Part shown: in pieces, positions 1-5,895 of the stretch
Position numbering within the stretch: the stretch's first letter is position 1
How the letters are laid out: each line of letters begins with the position of its first letter
DNA from: Litorimonas sp964610115
GTDB lineage: Bacteria; Pseudomonadota; Alphaproteobacteria; Caulobacterales; Maricaulaceae
Direction: 5' to 3'
Assembly: GCA_964610115.1 (NCBI GenBank)
Contig: CAZSUW010000069.1
Span: forward strand, 1-12,591
DNA: 12,591 nucleotides
The notes under the pieces: model-generated
What the model was told of the DNA's origin: nothing
The model's input: the letters and a program-made list of their open reading frames with translations, nothing else
Databases searched by the model: none
Translations under genes and position numbers: made by a program

Positions 1-20
1 CCCCTGCTAACGGCGCGGGC

Positions 21-1412
21 ATGACTGACTATCGCATCGAATCTGACTCATTTGGCAAACTCAAAGTTCCAGCGGACAAGTATTATGGGGCGCAGACGGC
101 GCGGTCGCTGATCAACTTTCCCATCGGTGATGAGACCATGCCACCGCCACTGGTCCGCGCGCTTGGCATTGTCAAACGCTCTGCCGCGCTCGCCAATATG
201 GAGCTCGGCAATCTCGATAAACGCCGTGGCAAGGCCATTGTAAAAGCCGCGACCGAAGTCGCCAAAGGCAAGTTTGATGACAACTTCCCGCTTTCCGTCT
301 GGCAGACGGGGTCCGGCACACAGTCCAATATGAATTCGAACGAGGTGATTTCCAATCGCGCCATCGAAATCCTAAAAGGCGAAATCGGCAGTAAAGACCC
401 AGTTCATCCCAATGACCATGTAAACCGCAGCCAGTCATCTAACGACACCTTCCCCACCGCCATGCATATTAGTGCGGTTGAGCAAATCCAGCACGAATTA
501 TTGCCCGCACTTGAACATCTTCACGCCGCGCTGGATGATAAAGCCAAGGACTTCAAAAAGATCATCAAAATTGGGCGGACGCATACGCAAGACGCCACGC
601 CCGTCACTCTCGGACAAGAATTTTCCGGCTATGCCGCTCAGGTCAAAAACGGGATCAGCCGCGTGCGCGCTGGCCTAAAAGAGCTTTATCCCCTCGCCCA
701 AGGCGGCACGGCGGTTGGCACGGGCCTGAACGCCAAACCCGGTTTTGCCAAAGCCTTCGCCGCCCATGTGGCGGAATTCACAGAATTGCCCTTCAAGACT
801 GCGCCAAACAAATTCGAAGCTCTCGCCGCCCATGATGCCTTTGTCTCGGCCCACGGAGCGATCAATACGGTGGCGGCGAGCCTGCTTAAGATCGCCAATG
901 ACATTCGCTTCCTGGCGTCTGGCCCGCGCTCCGGCCTCGGCGAGATCAGCCTGCCCGCCAATGAACCGGGCAGTTCCATCATGCCGGGCAAAGTGAACCC
1001 CACGCAGTGCGAAGCGCTCACCATGGTCTGCACACAGGTTATGGGCAACCACACAACCATGACCGTTGCGGGCAGTCAGGGACACTTTGAGTTGAATGTC
1101 TACAAGCCAGTCATGGCGTATAATATGCTACAGTCGATCCGTTTGATCGCGGATTCCGCCCGCGCGTTCACGGATAAATGCGTCGTCGGGATCACGGCGA
1201 ATGAAGACCGGATTGCGGACCTGATGAACCGCTCGCTCATGCTGGTTACGGCTCTCGCCCCCACGATTGGCTATGACAATGCCACCACGGTCGCCAAAAC
1301 CGCGCATAAGCGGGGCACGACCTTGCGCGAAGAAGCCGTGCGCCTCGGCTTCGTAACAGAGGCGGAGTTCGACAAAGTCGTCCGGCCCGAGCTGATGATC
1401 AAGCCGCGCTAA
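21..1412 (+). CDS. fumC: Class II fumarate hydratase (fumarase C)
   Basis: Catalyses the reversible hydration of fumarate to L-malate in the TCA cycle, as a cytosolic, iron-independent homotetramer. The 463-residue length is normal for the class II family. Visible motifs are the substrate-binding SSND at 139-142, the catalytic-base histidine H188 in GRTHTQDATP, and the superfamily signature GSSIMPGKVN at 317-326, whose S318 matches the catalytic serine of E. coli FumC in both position and context. The N-terminus (IESDSFGKLKVPADKYYGAQT) aligns from the first residues with known FumC, so the ATG start is secure although no strong Shine-Dalgarno is visible in the 20 bases before it. The stop codon overlaps the next start as TAATG, so the downstream DUF4169 gene is probably translationally coupled. 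Class II fumarase is distinguished from aspartase and argininosuccinate lyase by overall similarity; I am very confident. Confidence 0.98.
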   Translation: MTDYRIESDSFGKLKVPADKYYGAQTARSLINFPIGDETMPPPLVRALGIVKRSAALANMELGNLDKRRGKAIVKAATEVAKGKFDDNFPLSVWQTGSGTQSNMNSNEVISNRAIEILKGEIGSKDPVHPNDHVNRSQSSNDTFPTAMHISAVEQIQHELLPALEHLHAALDDKAKDFKKIIKIGRTHTQDATPVTLGQEFSGYAAQVKNGISRVRAGLKELYPLAQGGTAVGTGLNAKPGFAKAFAAHVAEFTELPFKTAPNKFEALAAHDAFVSAHGAINTVAASLLKIANDIRFLASGPRSGLGEISLPANEPGSSIMPGKVNPTQCEALTMVCTQVMGNHTTMTVAGSQGHFELNVYKPVMAYNMLQSIRLIADSARAFTDKCVVGITANEDRIADLMNRSLMLVTALAPTIGYDNATTVAKTAHKRGTTLREEAVRLGFVTEAEFDKVVRPELMIKPR

Positions 1413-1591
1413 TGACGGGGAAGCCCATCAATCTCAACACCGTAAGGAAAGCACGCAAGAAAGCGGCGGCTGAAAAGACTGCCGCTGATAATCGCGTCAA
1501 ATTCGGCCTGTCAAAAGCGCAAAAAAAGGCTGCGACACACGCGCAATCCAAACTGACGAAAACAGTCGAGAGCCATAAACGCGAACCGTGA
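1412..1591 (+). CDS. DUF4169 family small basic protein
   Basis: A 59-residue ORF starting at the ATG that overlaps the fumC stop codon. It begins MTGKPINLNTVRKARKKAAA and continues with EKTAADNRVKFGLSKAQKK. This matches my recollection of the DUF4169 family (an N-terminal vN-L-x-x-aRK segment, then AEN-R-a-x-FG-x-tKa), short lysine/arginine/alanine-rich proteins of Alphaproteobacteria that commonly sit between fumC and an RHH gene. The biochemical function is unknown. The composition suggests a charged helix or nucleic-acid contact, but that is only inference. Its stop TGA overlaps the GTG start of the next gene (GTGA), so fumC, this gene and the RHH gene look like one translationally coupled unit. 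Both overlaps and the family match make it a real gene despite its size. Confidence 0.85.
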   Translation: MTGKPINLNTVRKARKKAAAEKTAADNRVKFGLSKAQKKAATHAQSKLTKTVESHKREP

Positions 1592-1809
1592 AAAAGCGCT
1601 CAATCTCCATTCACGGTCACCCGACCTCTGTCGCTTTGGAACCAGAATTTTGGGTTGAAGTGGACCAGATCGCGAGAGGGCGCGGGCTGAGCGTTTCCGC
1701 TTTCATCCGCACCTTGGATGATGAGCGACTGGCCACAAAACCCGATCAAGGTCTCGCCAGCTATATCCGCGTATATGTTCTAAACGAGTTGCGTCACACG
1801 CCCAATTAG
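1588..1809 (+). CDS. Ribbon-helix-helix domain protein (RHH_4 / COG4321-like)
   Basis: A 73-residue protein beginning at a GTG that overlaps the DUF4169 stop. The N-terminal strand KKRSISIHGHPTSVALE (2-18) is followed by FWVEVDQIARGRGLSVSAFI (21-40), giving the beta-strand, helix, helix order of the ribbon-helix-helix fold. The conserved EPEFW and GLSVSAFI segments match the alphaproteobacterial RHH_4 family. RHH proteins normally bind DNA as dimers through the paired N-terminal strands, so this is a probable small DNA-binding protein. Its targets are unknown and no toxin gene lies nearby, so an antitoxin role is not supported. Position after fumC and DUF4169 is the usual alphaproteobacterial arrangement as I recall it. 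The last 30 bases overlap the end of the convergent amidase gene, so there is no room for a terminator between the two. Confidence 0.85.
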   Translation: MKKRSISIHGHPTSVALEPEFWVEVDQIARGRGLSVSAFIRTLDDERLATKPDQGLASYIRVYVLNELRHTPN

Positions 1810-2376
1810 ATCCAGCGTTTCCATGTCCAGGACGCCATCGACTTGGTGGGGCCGGAAACGCCGCTGGAACGCGCGCAAGACGGCCTCTGTCTTCTCATCC
1901 AGCTCACCCGTTACGCCAACNNNNNNNNNNNNNNNNNNNNNNNNNNNNNNNNNNNNNNNNNNNNNNNNNNNNNNNNNNNNNNNNNNNNNNNNNNNNNNNN
2001 NNNNNNNNNNNNNNNNNNNNGCCTTGCAAAGCGGGATTAGCGCATTGATTTGCGCGTCGGGAAAGTTCGGCAAAGTGCCGTCAGGATTCGGCACATTATG
2101 CCCGCCATTGACGAGTTCAATCCCGATACTGGCAGAGTTGACGTTGGTGATCCCCGCCCATTCCGCGACACCGGCATGCCAGGCGCGATGGTCTTCGCCA
2201 ACAAGTTCAAAGACCTGCCCGTCTTGCTCGATCATGTAATGCGCGCTGACTTTGGCCGCAGGGTCCGTCATTCTATTGAGCGCCGCCTGTCCGCTTTCCA
2301 TGCCGGTATAGTGCAGCACAAGCAGGCTGATCGGCAGGGTCCGTTCGTCATAATTAGGACTAGGCCTGCTAATCAC
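1780..2376 (-). CDS. N-acetylmuramoyl-L-alanine amidase with C-terminal peptidoglycan-binding domain, interrupted by an assembly gap
   Basis: A zinc amidase of the AmpD/AmiD (Amidase_2) type, cleaving the bond between MurNAc and the stem-peptide L-alanine. Starting from the GTG that overlaps the DUF1801 stop (GTGA), the protein opens MISRPSPNYDERTLPISLLV, the usual start of the alphaproteobacterial family. The longer open frame upstream lies inside the DUF1801 gene and is not expected to be used. Visible are the first zinc ligand H22 in LHYTGM, WHAG at 67-70, and SIGIELVNGG with the family's conserved glutamate E87. After the run of N the frame continues as VGVTGELDEKTEAVLRAFQR, a PG_binding_1 repeat. 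The expected second histidine and aspartate ligands (an HSDVAP...DPG-type motif) fall in the undetermined stretch. No signal peptide is seen with this start, so cytoplasmic muropeptide recycling is possible, but the cell-wall-binding domain leaves this open. Confidence 0.9.
   Translation of the reverse strand: MISRPSPNYDERTLPISLLVLHYTGMESGQAALNRMTDPAAKVSAHYMIEQDGQVFELVGEDHRAWHAGVAEWAGITNVNSASIGIELVNGGHNVPNPDGTLPNFPDAQINALIPLCKXXXXXXXXXXXXXXXXXXXXXXXXXXXXXXXXXXVGVTGELDEKTEAVLRAFQRRFRPHQVDGVLDMETLDLIGRVTQLV
1921..2020. other. Assembly gap (100 N)
   Basis: Exactly 100 undetermined bases within the amidase gene. A round run of 100 is commonly a placeholder for a gap of unknown size. Family architecture suggests that the missing part of the amidase domain plus the linker needs roughly 60-75 residues, more than the 33 codons represented here. 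The true gap is therefore probably longer, and the apparent frame continuity across it cannot be trusted. Confidence 0.97.
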
Positions 2377-2801
2377 AGCGGGTAACGCTCCGCCATTATA
2401 TCGAGGCCTTTTTGCATAATCTCTTTTAGAACGTCCGTGTCCACATCGGATAGGCGTTTGATATAAAGGCAAGACTTGCCCATTTTGTGTTTACCGAGAC
2501 GCGCAAGCTCGTCGTCGAAATCTTCATAGCCCGGCATGATATGGATTGAGATGTTCTGCGCGCGGCTTGCAAAGCCTAGGCGAAAGAAATCCCCTTCCCG
2601 CCCACTTTCATAGACATAGTGATACTCACCAAAGCCTATGATCGCGCTCTTGAGCGTCCCACCCCAGAGCTTAGGCTGCCATCCTGTCATGGCGGCCATT
2701 GTCTCTAACAACCACGTGCAGTCTTCGGCTCTCTGCGGGTTTTCAATCGCGGCCATATAGTCACTGACCGCCAGGCCTTTGGGAACGGTTTTATTGGCCA
2801 C
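2373..2801 (-). CDS. DUF1801 (YdhG-like) domain protein
   Basis: A 142-residue soluble protein of unknown biochemical function. It follows the DUF1801 pattern along its whole length: an N-terminal helix with AVSDYMAAIENPQRAEDC, then MTGWQPKLWGGTLKSAIIGF and the hallmark YHYVYESGREGDFFRLGFA, then a strand ISIHIMPGYEDF and ARLGKHKMGKSCLYIKRLSD (about 105-124). The fold belongs to the YdhG/frataxin-like group. The start is GTG with a good Shine-Dalgarno, GGAGG 8 bases upstream, placed at the end of the preceding transporter gene. Only 3 bases separate the transporter stop from this start, and its own stop overlaps the GTG start of the amidase, so transporter, DUF1801 and amidase are probably co-translated. 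Small stand-alone DUF1801 proteins are common; nothing here points to a specific substrate. Confidence 0.88.
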   Translation of the reverse strand: MANKTVPKGLAVSDYMAAIENPQRAEDCTWLLETMAAMTGWQPKLWGGTLKSAIIGFGEYHYVYESGREGDFFRLGFASRAQNISIHIMPGYEDFDDELARLGKHKMGKSCLYIKRLSDVDTDVLKEIMQKGLDIMAERYPL

Positions 2802-2804
2802 GCT

Positions 2805-3680
2805 CTAATCCTCCACGATGGCGGGCGGTGCGCCCCGTCTGGCGATAACCCAAACACATGGCAGGATCAAAAGCGCCCCAATCAGATAGCGCGGATAAAG
2901 CGTCTCACCCAGCAGCGCCACGCCGAGAAGACAGGCCCAGACTGTTGTCATCAGAGATAAAGGCACAACTGTATTGACGGGGTATTTTTGTAGCAGGCGG
3001 AAATACTGACCATGCGCAAACACGCTGATAAAAAGTGCGGCATAGGCTGCCGCGATCAGCATCTTCCATCCGGCGATGTCTATCGCTTCCACATGTCCTG
3101 TTTCGAACAATAGCGTAGCCGTTCCGGACAAGACGAAAACCAACACCGCCGTCCACGCCACATATTGACGCCAGTCCACATCTGGCACGGTGCGCATTGT
3201 CACACTACCAATGGCCATGACAACATACGCCCCAAGTAAGATCATCAAGCCACGGTCCAAGGCTAAGGCCCCTGGTTCATAGACCATGACGATCACCCCG
3301 ATCAGGGCGACGCCTATGGCGAGGCTGCGTATCCAGCCGATCCGTTCTTTTAGAAACAAAACGGAGAGTAAGGTTGATAACGGGATAAGGGATTGGCTGA
3401 TAATGGAACTCGCCGAAGCCGGCGCAGTTTGCAGGCCTGTATAGAGAAAACCCAAATGCAGCGGCCCCACGCATAACGCTACAAGCAGCAAGCGCCCGAA
3501 CGGTTTTGGTAAAGGCCTAAATAAGAACACACCCATCACCAGAAGCACGATAGACGCCCGGGCAAAGGCCAAGAAAAAAGGCGGCACGGGATTAGATCCG
3601 ACCGCCCACGCCGTCATAACAAAATTACCGCCCCAACCGAGACAGCACAGCATGAATATAAAGAAGTCCCGACCCGACAT
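2805..3680 (-). CDS. EamA/DMT superfamily transporter
   Basis: A 291-residue inner-membrane protein with about ten hydrophobic segments in two halves, the duplicated EamA architecture of the drug/metabolite transporter superfamily. The first half spans about 5-135 (LGWGGNFVMTAWAVGSNPVPPF near the start, then QTAPASASSIISQSLIPL and SVLFLKERIG with the conserved end-of-helix glutamate). The second spans about 145-282 (FAHGQYFRLLQKYPVNTVVPL and LGVALLGETL, the repeat of that motif). The family mostly exports small metabolites such as amino acids; the substrate cannot be read from the sequence. The start ATG sits in the loop and stem of a short hairpin (separate entry) and lacks an obvious Shine-Dalgarno. 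Eighteen bases separate it from the upstream small membrane-protein gene, and the DUF1801 gene follows after 3 bases. Confidence 0.92.
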   Translation of the reverse strand: MSGRDFFIFMLCCLGWGGNFVMTAWAVGSNPVPPFFLAFARASIVLLVMGVFLFRPLPKPFGRLLLVALCVGPLHLGFLYTGLQTAPASASSIISQSLIPLSTLLSVLFLKERIGWIRSLAIGVALIGVIVMVYEPGALALDRGLMILLGAYVVMAIGSVTMRTVPDVDWRQYVAWTAVLVFVLSGTATLLFETGHVEAIDIAGWKMLIAAAYAALFISVFAHGQYFRLLQKYPVNTVVPLSLMTTVWACLLGVALLGETLYPRYLIGALLILPCVWVIARRGAPPAIVED

Positions 3681-3688
3681 GAGTCGGG
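3673..3688 (-). promoter_or_regulatory. Hairpin over the DMT transporter start codon
   Basis: In the minus-strand mRNA, CCCGAC and GTCGGG form a perfect 6-bp GC-rich stem with the 4-base loop TCAT. The ATG start uses the last two loop bases and the first stem base. Such a structure could reduce initiation or make it depend on ribosomes arriving from the upstream gene. It is short and could be fortuitous. Confidence 0.35.
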
Positions 3689-3698
3689 CCGTAAGGGT

Positions 3699-4085
3699 TT
3701 AGCGCTCGACCGTCCAGCCTTGCGGTGTCTCTTCCAGATCGATCACAGGACCATCGTCTTTCGATGCCTTTCGAGCCGCACCAGCGCCCGCAAAGCCAGC
3801 TGTTCCGCCAGCCTCTTCCATCTGACGCCGCAGCTCGGCCATATGCGCTTCCATTTGTGCGCGGGGGCCAAAGGGACGTCCTGTCAGCTTAGCCCGGACC
3901 CAAAATGCACCAACAACCACCAAAGCCAGCACGATAATCACGCCGAGGACGATGAAGGCAAAGGTCGCAGAGACAAGGAAAAGGAACAAGCCGGCAATGC
4001 TAAACGCGGCCAACGTGACCCACCGGCCAATATTGGCAAAAAAATTGCCGCCTGCGGGTGGGGATAAGCGTCCTGTTCCAGTCAT
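3699..4085 (-). CDS. Small membrane protein of unknown function
   Basis: I do not recognise this gene. From the ATG start (chosen over a TTG one codon upstream because AGGAG lies 8 bases before the ATG) it encodes 128 residues. Residues about 20-40 and 43-63 are strongly hydrophobic and probably form two transmembrane helices or a hairpin, followed by a basic segment (WVRAKLTGRPFGPR, 62-75). A charged amphipathic stretch comes next (MEAHMAELRRQMEEAGG, 78-94, possibly a short coiled coil), then an Ala/Gly-rich linker and an acidic end DDGPVIDLEETPQGWTVE. Similar short proteins ending in a VID/VIE-x-E motif occur in Alphaproteobacteria, as I recall, but without an assigned role. It lies between djlA and the transporter on the same strand, 18 bases from the latter, so it is likely co-transcribed with it. 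A role in envelope biology is only a guess. Confidence 0.75.
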   Translation of the reverse strand: MTGTGRLSPPAGGNFFANIGRWVTLAAFSIAGLFLFLVSATFAFIVLGVIIVLALVVVGAFWVRAKLTGRPFGPRAQMEAHMAELRRQMEEAGGTAGFAGAGAARKASKDDGPVIDLEETPQGWTVER

Positions 4086-4088
4086 CAA

Positions 4089-4188
4089 AATATCTCCTGC
4101 CCCCTATACGTCGTGTCTAATGGGGCAGACGTCAAGTGATGATGCATTGCAAAAGGGTCACACCAGGGATCGTGCATAGAAATGAGGC
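4089..4188 (-). promoter_or_regulatory. Intergenic leader of the small membrane protein: candidate -35 and Shine-Dalgarno-adjacent inverted repeat
   Basis: This stretch between the djlA stop and the membrane-protein start has, on the minus strand, a TTGACG box (4130-4135) that could serve as a -35 element. No convincing -10 follows at 17 bases; CGTATA or GTATAG lies a little further away. Downstream, CTGCCCC (4128-4122) and GGGGCAG (4103-4097) form a 7-bp inverted repeat with an 18-base loop. The last bases of its 3' arm overlap the AGGAG ribosome-binding site (4098-4094). A separate promoter for the membrane-protein/transporter/DUF1801/amidase group is therefore plausible but not shown. Confidence 0.35.
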
Positions 4189-4881
4189 TTAGAGAAGAAT
4201 CGCTTTCTTTTGTCGGCGCTCAGCCTGAATTTGGGCGTAAGCGCGATTGATCAAGGCCATTTTATGGGTTGCGAGCGCTGTCATTTCGGGCGGAAGCCCA
4301 CGCGCCACTAATCGGTCGGGGTGATTGGCGGCTGCCGCACGACGATAGGCCTTGCGCAGACCGTCATCATCCACCCCCTCATCAATCCCGAGGATAAGGT
4401 AGGGGTCATCGGCATCACGGCCGACATGGGTCGCTTTTAAGCGTTTAAACTCCGCCGCCGTGAAGCCAAAAATATCCGCTACTCTAGCCAGATAGGCGGC
4501 TTCATCATCGGTCAAAACGCCGTCAGCCAGCGCAATATGGAAAAGCCCGTCCATCACATCTTCTAGGGCGGCAGGCTGTGCGCGAAAGTGGCGGGCGACA
4601 ATGCGCGCATAGCGTTCAAAGCCCAGCGTGGTTTGGCGGGTCAGGTTGAAAAACCGTTTGACCGATTGCGCACTGCCCACGTCTGCTTTGAAGACGGTTT
4701 CGAACGCTTCAATGTCTTCACCCCGGACCTCACCGTCGGCTTTAGCCATTTTTGCACCTAGCGCGATCAAGGCAGCAACGACGGGGCCTTGTTCGCGCTC
4801 ACGCGCTTGACCGCGCCCGTCTGGCCGCGTTGGCGGTCCGAAAAGCTGCGCCGCCGCAGAAAGGACACGACTCCAAAACAT
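4189..4881 (-). CDS. djlA: DjlA-like co-chaperone (TerB domain plus C-terminal J domain)
   Basis: A 230-residue protein with two recognisable parts. Residues about 32-152 form an all-helical TerB-like domain with two related acidic motifs, MAKADGEVRGED (45-56) and ALADGVLTDDE (117-127), as in DjlA and tellurite-resistance TerB proteins. Residues about 159-222 are a J domain with DPYLILGI, the essential HPD tripeptide at 187-189 (NHPDR), and the closing helix MALINRAYAQIQAE. J-domain proteins stimulate the ATPase of DnaK. The intact HPD implies that this one can do so. E. coli DjlA has an N-terminal membrane helix; here the N-terminus (FWSRVLSAAAQLFG) is only weakly hydrophobic, so the protein may be cytosolic or peripheral. 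It starts 27 bases after the metF stop, on the same strand. Alphaproteobacterial djlA genes often neighbour a peptidoglycan amidase, as I recall; here three genes lie in between. Confidence 0.88.
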   Translation of the reverse strand: MFWSRVLSAAAQLFGPPTRPDGRGQAREREQGPVVAALIALGAKMAKADGEVRGEDIEAFETVFKADVGSAQSVKRFFNLTRQTTLGFERYARIVARHFRAQPAALEDVMDGLFHIALADGVLTDDEAAYLARVADIFGFTAAEFKRLKATHVGRDADDPYLILGIDEGVDDDGLRKAYRRAAAANHPDRLVARGLPPEMTALATHKMALINRAYAQIQAERRQKKAILL

Positions 4882-4908
4882 AAGCCTAAGTGCAACCCGC
4901 CAACGTAA

Positions 4909-5895
4909 TCAAACGACAGCCGAGAGGGAGGCGCTTGCGCTCGCAATAGTGGCCTTGCCGCGGTGATGCAGTCCTAAAATACGCGAAACGCTGGACGCGA
5001 TTTCTGCCCGGTTCAACGTATAGAGATGGAAGTCCCGGACACCGCGATCATATAATTCTGCCGTGAGTTCACTCGCCAGAGACGCTGTCAGCAGGTCTCG
5101 CGTGACCGGGTCATTATCTAGCCCTTCAAAAAGCTCCGCATACCAGGTCGGCACCGCCACTCCGCAAAGCGCCGACATGCGCGCAAGGCCTTTGAAATTC
5201 GGTTGCAGCATCAGGCCCGGTACGATGGGAATATCAATACCGGCGTCCAAGACGCGGTCTTGAAAGCGCCAAAATGTATCCGGCGAAAAGAAAAATTGCG
5301 TGATCGCGCGGCTCGCCCCGGCATCCACTTTGCGCTTTAGATTATCAATCTCCACTGACCAGTCTTGGCTCTCAGGGTGTCGCTCAGGGTAAGCCGAAAC
5401 TGTCACTTCGAAATCGGCGATACGCTTTAATCCCGCGACAAGATCAGACGCATAGGCGTATCCATCAGGGTGTGGCGTGTAGCACTCCCCGATCCCGTCA
5501 CTAGGGTCCCCCCGCAAGGCAACAATATGACGAATTCCGGCCTTCCAGTAATCACGGGCAATATCGTCAATGGCCTCGCGCGGATCCCCAACGCAGGTCA
5601 AATGGGCGGCGGGATTGAAATTGGTTTCCTTCGCCATGCGCGCCACCGTGCGATGGGTTCGCTCCCGCGTTGACCCCCCTGCTCCATAGGTGACCGAAAC
5701 AAAGTCGGGCTGTAAGGGCTCAAGCGTTTTGATGGCAGACCAGAGACGCGTTTCCGCTTTTGTGGTCTTTGGCGGAAAGAACTCGAACGAGACATTGACG
5801 TCACGCTCTGGTCCCGCCGCGACAATCTTCGAACTCGTTCGTGCCATCGCACCAACGGGGGCCGTGGGATCACGACGGGGAAGACGGGCGCTCAT
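4909..5895 (-). CDS. metF: Methylenetetrahydrofolate reductase
   Basis: A flavin enzyme reducing 5,10-methylene-THF to 5-methyl-THF, the methyl donor for methionine synthesis. Conserved features are SFEFFPPKT (36-44) with the catalytic glutamate E38 (E28 in E. coli), FVSVTYGAGGS (65-75), the flavin-site LRGDP (127-131) with D130, AITQFFF (197-203), IPIVPGLM (222-229) and FHLYTLNR (289-296). At 328 residues it is about 30 longer than E. coli MetF, mostly from a basic, probably disordered N-terminal extension before VNVSFEFF. A later start at M17 is possible, but the ATG used here overlaps the sahR stop as ATGA, which favours the longer form and translational coupling. The operon arrangement points to repression by SahR and induction when S-adenosylhomocysteine rises. 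No metH is present in the window. Confidence 0.96.
   Translation of the reverse strand: MSARLPRRDPTAPVGAMARTSSKIVAAGPERDVNVSFEFFPPKTTKAETRLWSAIKTLEPLQPDFVSVTYGAGGSTRERTHRTVARMAKETNFNPAAHLTCVGDPREAIDDIARDYWKAGIRHIVALRGDPSDGIGECYTPHPDGYAYASDLVAGLKRIADFEVTVSAYPERHPESQDWSVEIDNLKRKVDAGASRAITQFFFSPDTFWRFQDRVLDAGIDIPIVPGLMLQPNFKGLARMSALCGVAVPTWYAELFEGLDNDPVTRDLLTASLASELTAELYDRGVRDFHLYTLNRAEIASSVSRILGLHHRGKATIASASASLSAVV

Noticed and set aside
675..1085. Long open frames on the minus strand opposite fumC
   Set aside because: They are antisense shadows of a fully conserved fumarase gene, with low-complexity translations and no recognisable domains.
1588..1809. RHH protein as the antitoxin of a toxin-antitoxin pair
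   Set aside because: No toxin-like gene is adjacent, and the RHH_4 family after fumC/DUF4169 is a chromosomal alphaproteobacterial arrangement.
1921..2020. Mobile element or integration site hidden at the N run
   Set aside because: The flanks belong to the same amidase gene (catalytic domain on one side, peptidoglycan-binding repeat on the other), with no inverted repeats or target duplication.
2461..2470. Second SahR-like site (ATATAAAG) and a similar one near 3655
   Set aside because: Only single half-sites within coding sequences, lacking the second arm at the 4-base spacing.
2377..2472. Upstream extension of the amidase frame beginning MPLYQTPIRC
   Set aside because: It overlaps the conserved C-terminus of the DUF1801 gene in another frame, and amidase homology begins at the GTG of MISRPSPN that overlaps the DUF1801 stop.
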